The notes under the pieces were generated by a model that was not told the DNA's origin, ran no database searches, and saw only the letters and a list, made by a program, of their open reading frames with translations. From an uncultured Bacilli bacterium (lineage in GTDB: Bacteria > Bacillota_I > Bacilli_A > RF39 > UBA660), in the NCBI GenBank assembly GCA_947623705.1, contig CANQHT010000058.1, positions 1 to 7,418 on the forward strand: a stretch of 7,418 nt of DNA. The letters are read 5' to 3'. Positions 1-6,600 of the stretch are shown here, one piece after another (the first letter of the stretch is position 1; every line of letters starts with the position of its first letter). The position numbers and the translations under genes are program-made.

Positions 1-46
1 TTTTTCGCATGAAAATTTTTGTCTACTTTTTCCAATGTTTACATAT

Positions 47-75
47 TTATCAGTTTTTACTCTAAAATTTATAGT
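47..75 (+). promoter_or_regulatory. Candidate promoter before the first gene
   Basis: A -35-like TTATCA (47-52, 4 of 6 consensus bases) is followed after 17 nt by TATAGT (70-75, 5 of 6). This predicts a start near 82, just before the structured stretch at 86-170. An alternative pair, TTTACA (38-43) and TAAAAT (63-68), has a poor 19-nt spacer. In DNA this AT-rich such matches arise by chance, so the main support is position. Positions 1-46 hold nothing else I can identify. Confidence 0.35.
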
Positions 76-85
76 CGTTTTTCTT

Positions 86-170
86 AATAGTCGGACGCAC
101 TATTTCTTCTACAAACGCCCATACTACCTAGCTTTATTCAAAACTGTCCGGAGCTAAGCATAAGTAGTAT
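86..170 (+). other. Two hairpins with complementary loops (candidate structured RNA)
   Basis: Hairpin 1 pairs AATAGT (86-91) with ACTATT (99-104) around the loop CGGACGC (92-98). Hairpin 2 pairs ATACTAC (121-127) with GTAGTAT (164-170) and, further in, TAGCT (129-133) with AGCTA (152-156). Its 18-nt loop contains TGTCCG (145-150), which can pair with CGGACG (92-97) in loop 1, so the loops could kiss. Positions 91-160 are about 44 percent GC by my count, against 22-24 percent on either side, which is typical of structured RNA in an AT-rich genome. I do not recognise a known riboswitch or ribozyme core. It could be a leader RNA, a small RNA, or the end of an inserted element. The strand is uncertain because the fold is possible on both; plus is chosen from the promoter position. 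Confidence 0.35.
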
Positions 171-810
171 TGTTTTAACTAAATTAAAAAATAATAAAAA
201 GTATTTAAATTATGGCGTAATTTCTTTATTAGTAACGGAAGTCGTTAGTCATTTTCTTTATAACCAATTAGTTAGTGTCTTTGTACCTAATGTAGAAATT
301 AAAGAAGAAGATGAATTTTTAACTCCTAGTGCCCATGATTTAATGAATGCCATGATTGAAGAAATGCAAGATGTGGATGAATATGAACTAAATAGAAAAG
401 ATTTATCATTAGTTGAAGAACCTTTAAAAGATAAAGATAAAGTAATGGCCGAATTAGTTGAAATATTTGATGCTTATTACACTATGTATAAATTACCACC
501 TTATAATATTAGTAGTGAAGAGTGGGATAATTTATTTAATTTAACTTATACAATGTTTAAAGAAAAGAATTTATTAGATAAATATTTTGAAGCGATGTAT
601 GAATTATTTAGATTTGGTTTCTCTGATGCTTTAGTAAGTGAATCTTCTAATTTAACGATTCAAAACTTTTTAAATCATTTATATATTTTAGGATTCTTTG
701 GCTTATCTCACGAAGACACACTAAAAATAAATCAAGAACTTTTAACTTTAAGTGGTAAATTAATTGATTTAAATAAAGTTAGAACACATAAAAAAACTAC
801 CCAATATTGA
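160..810 (+). CDS. Unrecognised protein; start codon missing, probably 5'-truncated
   Basis: I do not recognise this protein. The frame is open from 91 (after a TAG at 88-90) to the TGA at 808-810. It reads like the local proteome from about 160 onward, with AT-rich codons and a mix of hydrophobic and acidic residues. The first ATG in frame is at 343, has no ribosome binding site, and sits well inside the apparent protein. No in-frame ATG, GTG or TTG exists upstream. The only initiation-like spot is GGAG (150-153) six nt before an ATA at 160, which would be a very rare start. I set 160 as the left limit of coding character, not as a proven start. The product is predicted mostly helical and soluble, with an acidic middle and no signal peptide or clear membrane span. 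It may be the tail of a gene whose 5' end was replaced. Its last codons form one arm of the terminator shared with rpsD. Confidence 0.5.
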   Translation: MSSIVLTKLKNNKKYLNYGVISLLVTEVVSHFLYNQLVSVFVPNVEIKEEDEFLTPSAHDLMNAMIEEMQDVDEYELNRKDLSLVEEPLKDKDKVMAELVEIFDAYYTMYKLPPYNISSEEWDNLFNLTYTMFKEKNLLDKYFEAMYELFRFGFSDALVSESSNLTIQNFLNHLYILGFFGLSHEDTLKINQELLTLSGKLIDLNKVRTHKKTTQY

Positions 811-820
811 GTAGTTTTTT
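791..820. terminator. Bidirectional intrinsic terminator between convergent genes
   Basis: A perfect 10-bp inverted repeat, AAAAAACTAC (791-800) and GTAGTTTTTT (811-820), surrounds a 10-nt loop. It has a T-run on both strands, so it can end both the upstream plus-strand gene and rpsD, whose stop codon is at 823-825. The plus-strand gene's TGA (808-810) lies in the loop, so its last codons double as terminator. Confidence 0.85.
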
Positions 821-822
821 TA

Positions 823-1425
823 TTATCTGTTATAGAATTCAACGATTAATTGTTCATTAATTTCGCCATTTAATTCGCTTCTTTCAGGAACTCGAACATA
901 CTTACCTGTTAATTTTTTATTATCAAATTCTAAATAAGCAGGTACGGTTGCTTTTTGTTCTAAAGCATCTAAAATAGCGGGATGATTTAATGATTGTTCT
1001 TTAACACTTACAGTATCTCCTGGCATAACTCTGTATGAAGGAATATCTACTTTTTTACCATTAACTAGAATATGTCCATGGTTAACAATTTGCCTTGCGC
1101 TTCGACGAGTTCTCGCCATACCTAAACGATAAACGATATTATCAAGTCTAGATTCAAGTAACATAAGTAAGTTTTCCCCAGCAATTCCTGGCATTTTTTG
1201 CGCTTTATCAAATACTTTATGGAATTGTTTTTCCGTTAAACCATACATAAATCTAACTTTTTGTTTTTCTTGTAATTGAATACCATATTCACTAGATTTT
1301 TTCTTTCTATCTTTGCCATGAGCACCTGGTGCATAAGGACGACGAGCTAAATCTTTACCATTTTCTAAAGTAGAGAATGCAAGTCTTCTAGATTTTTTAT
1401 AAGCTGGACCAGTATATCTTGCCAT
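823..1425 (-). CDS. rpsD: 30S ribosomal protein S4
   Basis: This is small-subunit protein S4, a primary 16S rRNA binder that nucleates assembly of the 5' domain and body of the 30S subunit. At 200 residues it has normal length. The N-terminus MARYTGP, the RRPYAPGAHG stretch (28-37) and SEYGIQLQEKQK (45-56) match Bacillus-type S4 closely. There are no cysteines, so it is the zinc-free form. The S4 RNA-binding fold covers roughly 90-150, with SRLDNIVYRLG (92-102) and the HGHILVNGKKVDIPS stretch (116-130). The C-terminus ends in EFYNR, near the usual EFYSR. The ATG at 1425 has GGAG (1434-1437) eight nt upstream. It is transcribed alone from its own promoter through a long leader, the arrangement known from Bacillus subtilis, where S4 represses its own synthesis. 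It converges on the unrecognised gene at 160-810. Confidence 0.98.
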   Translation of the reverse strand: MARYTGPAYKKSRRLAFSTLENGKDLARRPYAPGAHGKDRKKKSSEYGIQLQEKQKVRFMYGLTEKQFHKVFDKAQKMPGIAGENLLMLLESRLDNIVYRLGMARTRRSARQIVNHGHILVNGKKVDIPSYRVMPGDTVSVKEQSLNHPAILDALEQKATVPAYLEFDNKKLTGKYVRVPERSELNGEINEQLIVEFYNR

Positions 1426-1433
1426 ATTTTCTT

Positions 1434-1438
1434 CTCCT
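1434..1438 (-). promoter_or_regulatory. Ribosome binding site of rpsD
   Basis: The minus strand reads AGGAG eight nt before the rpsD ATG and sets the start. A short CTCCC on the same transcript (1482-1486) could pair with its GGAG core and might take part in translational control; the pairing is only 4 bp. Confidence 0.8.
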
Positions 1439-1440
1439 TT

Positions 1441-1577
1441 CTTTTAAATTACAATATTTGTTTTCATTCTCTTAAACTATAGGGAGTATTTCTTAATTTC
1501 ACTAAAGGCAGTCCTTAGTTACTTTATTTTCTTAAATACACATTATAATTTAATTAAATGCCTGCCAAATTAATTGC
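1441..1577 (-). promoter_or_regulatory. rpsD leader, candidate S4 autoregulatory element
   Basis: About 150 nt separate the predicted transcription start (near 1577) from the rpsD ATG. A long-range helix joins AAATTAA (plus-strand 1567-1573) with TTAATTT (1493-1499), and CTGCC (1562-1566) with GGCAG (1507-1511). A local hairpin, ACTAAAGG (1501-1508) with CCTTAGT (1513-1519), shares the GG at 1507-1508 with the long helix. The two are therefore exclusive or form a pseudoknot-like arrangement. Bacillus rpsD leaders are known to bind S4 through a structured, pseudoknot-like site, so function is inferred from position plus pairing. I have not matched it base by base to a known consensus. Confidence 0.5.
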
Positions 1578-1583
1578 ATATTT

Positions 1584-1611
1584 ATTATACTATATTTTTA
1601 TCTTTTGTCAA
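1584..1611 (-). promoter_or_regulatory. rpsD promoter, consensus -35 and -10
   Basis: On the minus strand TTGACA (1606-1611) and TATAAT (1584-1589) are both perfect matches, 16 nt apart, giving a start near 1577. The -35 box begins six nt after the stop codon of the DUF84 gene and there is no terminator between them. rpsD can therefore also receive read-through from that gene. A 7-bp inverted repeat, GCATATT (1576-1582) and AATATGC (1611-1617), brackets the promoter. Confidence 0.85.
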
Positions 1612-1617
1612 ATATGC

Positions 1618-2208
1618 TCAGTCATTATCGATATCATTTTTGATTCTTTTTTCGATTTCATGATTTAAACGATCTCTATCTTTCGTAAATATGAAAGAGA
1701 TAAAACTCGAAATAATTGCATCCCGGTCAATTTTTTCCCGACTAAATAAGCCTTCCGTTAAGTATCCGGTAATACCACCATTTTCATTATATTTTTCTTG
1801 TTTAGTAATATCACTAATTAATTTATTTAAATCTTTGCCTTCTCTTAAATATTCCCACATATCTTTACTTAGTCTAAGGCCTAGTGATTTACCCGTTGAT
1901 TTATGCCCCAAAGCATTTTCAATAACACAGTAAGTTCCCACAAAAGGTAGACCATTTTCATCTGTTGAAAAACCACCTTCAATCGAAACTAAATAATCAT
2001 ATTTTAAATCTTGTTCTTGGGCAATTTTTTTCAAACCGACATTTCTATTTAAAGCCCCTCGTGTTATTTCATAACCAATAGGTTGATTATGCACTCCGGA
2101 TTCCATTTTAAAAGTTTTAATTTCATAATCCGTTATTTGCAGTTCATTTAAGGCTAGTTCTAATGATCTTTTTTTACTAGGATTTTCACTACTTAATAAT
2201 ATTAACAT
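1618..2208 (-). CDS. DUF84/YjjX-family inosine/xanthosine triphosphatase-like protein
   Basis: The best match is the DUF84 (YjjX) family of cytoplasmic phosphatases that hydrolyse non-canonical purine NTPs such as ITP and XTP, cleaning the nucleotide pool. Seen in the 196-residue protein: the N-terminal SxNPxK loop (7-12), the ESGV..QP..YEITRGA.NR block (36-55) that corresponds to the family's ESGVxxQP...ETRxGAxNR, SIEGG (75-79) for the family's (S/A)IEGG, and GGITGYLTEGLFSRE (144-158), matching the region before the C-terminal helix. Length is slightly above the typical 170-185 because of an acidic and basic tail. The ATG at 2208 has GGAGG (2215-2219) six nt upstream. It lies upstream of rpsD on the same strand, and read-through into rpsD is possible. 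No functional link to S4 is implied. I leave the symbol empty because the bacterial naming (yjjX) is for the proteobacterial member. Confidence 0.85.
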   Translation of the reverse strand: MLILLSSENPSKKRSLELALNELQITDYEIKTFKMESGVHNQPIGYEITRGALNRNVGLKKIAQEQDLKYDYLVSIEGGFSTDENGLPFVGTYCVIENALGHKSTGKSLGLRLSKDMWEYLREGKDLNKLISDITKQEKYNENGGITGYLTEGLFSREKIDRDAIISSFISFIFTKDRDRLNHEIEKRIKNDIDND

Positions 2209-2214
2209 TTTATA

Positions 2215-2219
2215 CCTCC
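2215..2219 (-). promoter_or_regulatory. Ribosome binding site of the DUF84 gene
   Basis: GGAGG on the minus strand, six nt before the ATG at 2208, is a near-ideal Shine-Dalgarno and confirms the start. Confidence 0.85.
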
Positions 2220-2237
2220 ATTAATTATTTCCATTAA

Positions 2238-2267
2238 TATTTAGGCATAGATTTTATTTAATGTCAA
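2238..2267 (-). promoter_or_regulatory. Candidate promoter of the DUF84 gene
   Basis: The minus strand has a perfect TTGACA (2262-2267). The -10 is weak: TAAATA (2238-2243) after 18 nt matches only 3 of 6 consensus bases. The location, 30-60 nt upstream of the start codon and facing away from the tRNA promoter, supports it. Confidence 0.5.
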
Positions 2268-2286
2268 GAAAATTTGCTAATTTCAC

Positions 2287-2315
2287 TTGCAATAAATGTC
2301 TAATTATGGTAGTAT
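2287..2315 (+). promoter_or_regulatory. tRNA-Met promoter with extended -10
   Basis: TTGCAA (2287-2292) and TAGTAT (2310-2315) are separated by 17 nt. TG at 2307-2308 gives an extended -10 motif (TGnTAGTAT). The predicted start near 2322 precedes the mature tRNA 5' end by about 9 nt. Confidence 0.65.
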
Positions 2316-2330
2316 TAAATTACTGGTTAT

Positions 2331-2407
2331 GGCGAGATAGCTCAGTTGGCTAGAGCATGCGGTTCATACCCGCAGTGTCGGGGGTTCGAATCCCTCTCTC
2401 GCTACCA
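2331..2407 (+). tRNA. Elongator tRNA-Met (anticodon CAT)
   Basis: The sequence folds as a complete cloverleaf of 77 nt with encoded CCA (2405-2407). The acceptor stem GGCGAGA pairs with TCTCGCT, with a G-U first pair. The anticodon stem TGCGG/CCGCA (2358-2362 and 2370-2374) closes the loop TTCATAC with anticodon CAT at 2365-2367. The T arm carries GGTTCGAAT. It resembles Bacillus elongator tRNA-Met, including the GCTACCA end. It lacks the CGCGGGG-type initiator acceptor, and its anticodon loop differs from the CTCATAA of lysidine-modified tRNA-Ile2. It is a single-gene unit with its own promoter and terminator. Confidence 0.95.
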
Positions 2408-2420
2408 ATTTTGGAAGTTT

Positions 2421-2450
2421 ACTCGAATAATCAAATTCGAGTTTTATTTT
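2421..2450 (+). terminator. Terminator after tRNA-Met
   Basis: A perfect 8-bp stem, ACTCGAAT (2421-2428) and ATTCGAGT (2435-2442), closes the loop AATCAA and is followed by a T-rich run (TTTATTTTT). It lies only about 20 nt before the next start codon, so it also controls any read-through from the tRNA into the downstream operon. Confidence 0.8.
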
Positions 2451-2472
2451 TATCTAGTTTGGGGGATTTATT

Positions 2473-3003
2473 ATGTTTTATTACAAAGAGAATAATGGAG
2501 TAGTGGAAAAATATGCAGTTGATTTTGATGAAAAGAAAATAACTACTTTAAAATATGCTATCGTAGAAAATTGTAGTCAAATTAAACATGTCGAATATAA
2601 AAGTGCCATTATACCTCGTTTTGAAGATAAAATACTTATTAGAAATTTTCAAGCTACTAAAGTAGGAGAAAAAGAATATTTTGAAGAAACAAAGGATGTA
2701 TTTCAATTTAGTTATGATGAATATGAGCCACCATATTTAGTGACTTTGATAGATAAACTTTTAGATTTAAAACCTGAAGCCTTATCCGAAATATTTAATT
2801 ATGATATTTTTTCAGAATTAGTAAATTCCAATGTAGAAAGTCTTATAACCTATTATAGTCAATTAATTAAATTAATTAATTTAAACTTTATCGATTTAAT
2901 TTCAATTAGTGATTTAAAAAAAGTCGAAGATTTTTTAGGAGTAGAATTACTTGCTAAATTAAATTTAGATAATTCTCCATCTAGAATATTAAAAAAAGAT
3001 TAA
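2473..3003 (+). CDS. Unrecognised 176-residue protein
   Basis: I do not recognise this protein. The N-terminal half (about 1-85) alternates charged and hydrophobic residues in a way that suggests beta strands. The C-terminal half (about 88-165) looks helical and leucine/isoleucine-rich, with LIDKLLDLKPEAL near 92-104 and VESLITYYSQLIKLI near 120-134. There is no signal peptide or membrane span. The ATG at 2473 is preceded by GGGGGA (2461-2466), a G-rich Shine-Dalgarno able to pair with the CCUCC core by G-C and G-U pairs. The GNAT gene follows after 27 nt with its own ribosome binding site and no terminator between, so the two are probably co-transcribed. A promoter is hard to place, because the tRNA terminator ends just before the ribosome binding site. 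A weak TTTACT (2418-2423) and TTTTAT (2442-2447) pair overlaps the terminator itself. Confidence 0.75.
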   Translation: MFYYKENNGVVEKYAVDFDEKKITTLKYAIVENCSQIKHVEYKSAIIPRFEDKILIRNFQATKVGEKEYFEETKDVFQFSYDEYEPPYLVTLIDKLLDLKPEALSEIFNYDIFSELVNSNVESLITYYSQLIKLINLNFIDLISISDLKKVEDFLGVELLAKLNLDNSPSRILKKD

Positions 3004-3030
3004 ATAAAATTAAAATAAAAAGGAGTTAAT

Positions 3031-3507
3031 ATGTTTAATGTTGAAAGTTTAAAAGACTATATTGGTAAGATTAGTGAAGAAGAATTAAGAAAATTAACCA
3101 CTAAAATATATAATTTAACCGAATTTATTGGTGATGATTATTTAAAATATCAAGAATGGTTCTTTAATAAACAACTACCAGAAACATTAAATAGCTCTAC
3201 AAGAAATATTTTATTTGTTCAAGATAATTCTAAAATAATTGCGGTGTCTTGTCTTAAAAAAGATAGTAAAGAGAGAAAAATATGTACATTATATGTAACT
3301 CCTTCATATAGAAAAAAGGGAATTGGTAGCATGATGCTTATTAAAGCCATGGAATGGTTAGAAACAACCAAACCTTATATCACAATAAGAGATTATAAAT
3401 TAGCAATGTTTAAATTATTTATTCAAAAATATAATTGGGAATTAACGGAAGTAATTCAAGTTAATTCTAAAGAAAAAGAATTTTGTTATAATGGTATGCT
3501 CAAATAA
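3031..3507 (+). CDS. GNAT-family N-acetyltransferase
   Basis: This is a GCN5-related acyltransferase of 158 residues, expected to transfer an acetyl group from acetyl-CoA to an amine. The substrate cannot be told from the sequence. The core is visible in the second half: strand beta4 ICTLYVTPSY (84-93), followed by the acetyl-CoA pyrophosphate-binding loop RKKGIG (94-99), which matches the Q/R-x-x-G-x-G/A motif A signature, and the helix MMLIKAMEWL (101-110). KLAMFKLFIQKYNWEL (123-138) corresponds to the motif B helix and strand, where many members read FYxKxGF. The N-terminal 60 residues are helical and less conserved. The start has AGGAG (3021-3025) five nt upstream. It is the second gene of a two-gene unit with the unrecognised gene at 2473-3003 and ends within its own terminator. 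The partner may provide or bind the substrate, but that is a guess. Confidence 0.85.
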   Translation: MFNVESLKDYIGKISEEELRKLTTKIYNLTEFIGDDYLKYQEWFFNKQLPETLNSSTRNILFVQDNSKIIAVSCLKKDSKERKICTLYVTPSYRKKGIGSMMLIKAMEWLETTKPYITIRDYKLAMFKLFIQKYNWELTEVIQVNSKEKEFCYNGMLK

Positions 3508-3526
3508 TAAGCATACTAATTTTTTT
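3494..3526 (+). terminator. Terminator of the GNAT operon
   Basis: A 7-bp perfect stem, GTATGCT (3494-3500) and AGCATAC (3510-3516), is followed by TAA and seven T (3520-3526). The 5' arm encodes the last residues of the GNAT protein and the TAA stop sits in the loop. Confidence 0.8.
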
Positions 3527-3587
3527 AATTTTTTAATACTAAAGTAAAAATTTCTTAAAAAAATTAATATATTAATTTAGGAGATAA

Positions 3588-3616
3588 TTTAAAAATATCT
3601 TAAAAAGTGTTAAAAT
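3588..3616 (+). promoter_or_regulatory. Promoter of the MMPL gene, extended -10
   Basis: TTTAAA (3588-3593, 4 of 6) and TAAAAT (3611-3616, 5 of 6) are 17 nt apart, with TG at 3608-3609 making an extended -10. The start is expected near 3623, giving a leader of about 27 nt. The ribosome binding site is weak (AAAGAGTGAT near 3634-3643), so translation is probably modest. The rest of 3527-3587 is plain AT-rich sequence. Confidence 0.65.
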
Positions 3617-3649
3617 AGTTTTACAGGCTTAGAAAAGAGTGATTTTTTT

Positions 3650-6600
3650 ATGCAAAAATTAACGGATTTTATTGTTGAAAAAAGATATTTTATTTTAGTT
3701 ATATTTTTACTATTAACGGGAGTTTCTTTTTATTTATCGCAAAAAGTAGTGATTAACCATAATATTGCTTCTTATTTACCAGATAATTCCGAAACTAAAA
3801 TAGGTAATGAAATTATGGAAGAAGAATTTCCGACTTTAAAAAGTAGTGACTTAAATATTATGCTGGAATATTTATCAAAAGAAGAGGAAAAAGATGCTTA
3901 TAATTATTTAAGTAGTTTAGATGGTGTAAGTGATGTTACTATTCAAAACAAAGATAATTATACTTTATATAGTCTAGAAGTAAATGATTATGATACATCT
4001 AAAAAAGCTCATAATGTTTATACTGATGTAACTAAATATTTTAAAGACTATGATTATGAAGTAAGTGGGTCAGTTGCTACCCAAAATAAAGATATCTTAC
4101 CTTTATGGATTGTGGCTCTTGCTGTCCTTTCGGCTTTAATCATTTTAATTATTATGAGTAAATCTTTCGCAGAACCATTTATCTTTTTAATAACTATTTT
4201 AATGGCGGTTGTATTAAATAAAGGAACTAATATTATTTTTAAAGATGTCTCATTTATAACAAGTTCCATCGCCGCCATCTTACAAATGGCTTTATCAATG
4301 GATTATTCTATTATGCTTATGAATCGTTATGATGAAGAAAAGTCACACGAAAAAGATAAAGTTAAAGCGATGAAAAAAGCTTTAAGAAATGCCTTTGGAT
4401 CTATTTCTAGTAGTTCTTTAACCACGATTGTTGGTTTAATGGCTTTAGTATTTATGTCTTTTAAAATTGGGAAAGATTTAGGTTTTGTTCTAGCAAAAGG
4501 GGTTTTCTTTAGTTTATTTAGTGTCTTCTTTTGTTTGCCAACTTTAATATTATTATTTGATAAATTAATTACGAAAACGAAGAAAAAGAGTCCCCAATTT
4601 AATTTAAGTTTCTTAGGTAAATATTCTTATAAAATGCGTTATGTTGGTTTAGGAGTGTTCATCTTAGTTTTTGCTTTTAGTTTTGTTTTAAAAAATAAAT
4701 TACATATTGATTATACTGATACATCAACAGATAAAATCGCAAATACCTTTGAAATGCCTAATGAAATGGCCATAATCTATCCCAATAATAAAGAAGATGA
4801 ATTAAGTTCTTATTGTCTTAAATTACAAGATAATAATTTAGATGTCTTATGTTATCAAAATACAATTAATGCAGAATTAACTAGTGCGGATTTACAAACC
4901 AAATTAAATTCTTATAGTCCCGATTTAAACATCAATCCTGAGTTATTAAAAATAATTTATTATACCAAATTTAATCAAGCTAATATTAAATTAAATTTAA
5001 ATACTTTAGTAACATTTACCGATAAAAATATTTTAAATAATTCTTTATGGCAAGATAAAATACCCACTAATTTAGAAGATAATCTCGATACATTAAAATA
5101 TTTTGTGAGTGAAGAAGAATTAAACAAAAAAAGAAGTACTGAAGATCTTTCTAAAATCCTAGATATTTCTTTAGATAATTTAAAATCTTTACTTGTTTAT
5201 TATCATAGTATAGATGAAAATACCCCACTTACTTTAAATAACTTTGTTTCTTTTGTTAATAAATCCGTGTTAACAAATCCTAGTTATGCTAAATATTTAA
5301 GTACAGATAATAAAAATAATTTAATCTTAATAAGTAATTACTTAAATAAAGAAATGTTACAAACTAAATATAATTATCAAAATATAGCTAATATCTTGAA
5401 TATTGATGCTAGTTTAACTCAAAAAATATATCTTTATTATTTAATAAATAGTCCCATTAATAATAAAATGACTTTAAGAGAATTTACGGATTTACTATTA
5501 AAAGTTCAAGAAAATTCCGAATATCAAACTTTAGATAATTTAACTAATAAAGAATTAATAAATAAACAAATGAGTAGTATAGAACTTACCAATTTATTTC
5601 TACTACCTGATATATATATCGGAATAATTACTAATATAATGCAAGGCTTAAATAAAGAGACTTTAAGTCCTTATGAATTTGTTACTATAATCTTACAATA
5701 TCCCGGATTAGATAATAAAACTTTAGAAAAAATAAATATGGCTAACTTTCTTATGACAAGTACTCTAAATGATACCAAGTTTACTTATGAAGAAGTATCT
5801 AATAAGTTAAATATTCCTCTAGATCAAGTAAAAATGCTTTATAGTATGCCTAATTTAGATTCTTTAACTTTAACCCCTTTAGAATTAATTGATTTTATTA
5901 TAGAGCATCAAAATGATAATGATTTAAAAGAATATTTAGATAGTGATACAATTTATAAACTAAATACTTTAAAAACTATTATGATGAGTATCTTAAATGA
6001 TACCACTTATACTAGTAAAGATTTAGCCTTATTATTAAATACTAATGAATCTAATATCAAATTAATTTATTCTTTATATGATCTAAATAATGGTTTGAAA
6101 ATAAATTTATCTTTAAAAGATTTAGTAGAGTTTATTAATAATAAAGTTTTAACTAATAAAGATTATAGTAGTTTATTTAAAAGTAATGATATAAAGAAAA
6201 TAAAGGCTTTAAATAATATTATTAAAGGAATAAATGATAAGAAAACTTATACTAATAAAGAAGCTTATAATTTATTAAAAGATTTATCTAGTGATCTAAA
6301 TGAAGATACTTTAGATTTAGTCTATTTATATTATGGCGTAGTTAATAATTATGATAATAAATGGACAATGAATTTAGATAGTTTTATTACTTATTTAGAT
6401 GAATTATTAGAGAATAATAAATATCAAAATTTAATTGATGCTGATTTAAAAGATAAGGTAAGTAATGCTCAAGATAAACTTGATTCTAGTAAAGAATTAT
6501 TAGTGGGAAAGAATTATTCCAGAATAGTTATAAATAGTAAGTTAGCTAAAGAAGGGGATGAAACATTTAATTTAATTAAAAATATTGATAATGATTTAAA

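Noticed and set aside
2..156. Plus-strand frame of 51 open codons at the left edge
   Set aside because: It is rich in Phe, Tyr and Arg, has no family resemblance, runs through the structured GC-rich stretch and ends at 157; more likely random than a gene tail.
86..170. Group II intron end, guanidine-II riboswitch or integron attC site
   Set aside because: There is no domain V-like GAGC/GAAA signature, the loops are not ACGR, and no RYYYAAC/GTTRRRY core boxes are present in the right places.
1691..1933. 80-residue plus-strand open frame
   Set aside because: It lies wholly inside the DUF84 gene on the other strand, lacks a ribosome binding site and has no protein-like features; a shadow.
2331..2407. 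tRNA-Ile2 (lysidine) or initiator tRNA-fMet instead of elongator Met
   Set aside because: The acceptor stem and anticodon loop match elongator tRNA-Met, not the initiator or the CTCATAA loop of tRNA-Ile2.
4054..4278. 74-residue minus-strand open frame
   Set aside because: It is antisense to conserved MMPL transmembrane segments TM2-TM4; a shadow.
4871..6490. CRISPR array or tandem DNA repeat
   Set aside because: The repeats are at protein level and highly diverged; apart from short matches there is no regular DNA repeat and spacer pattern.
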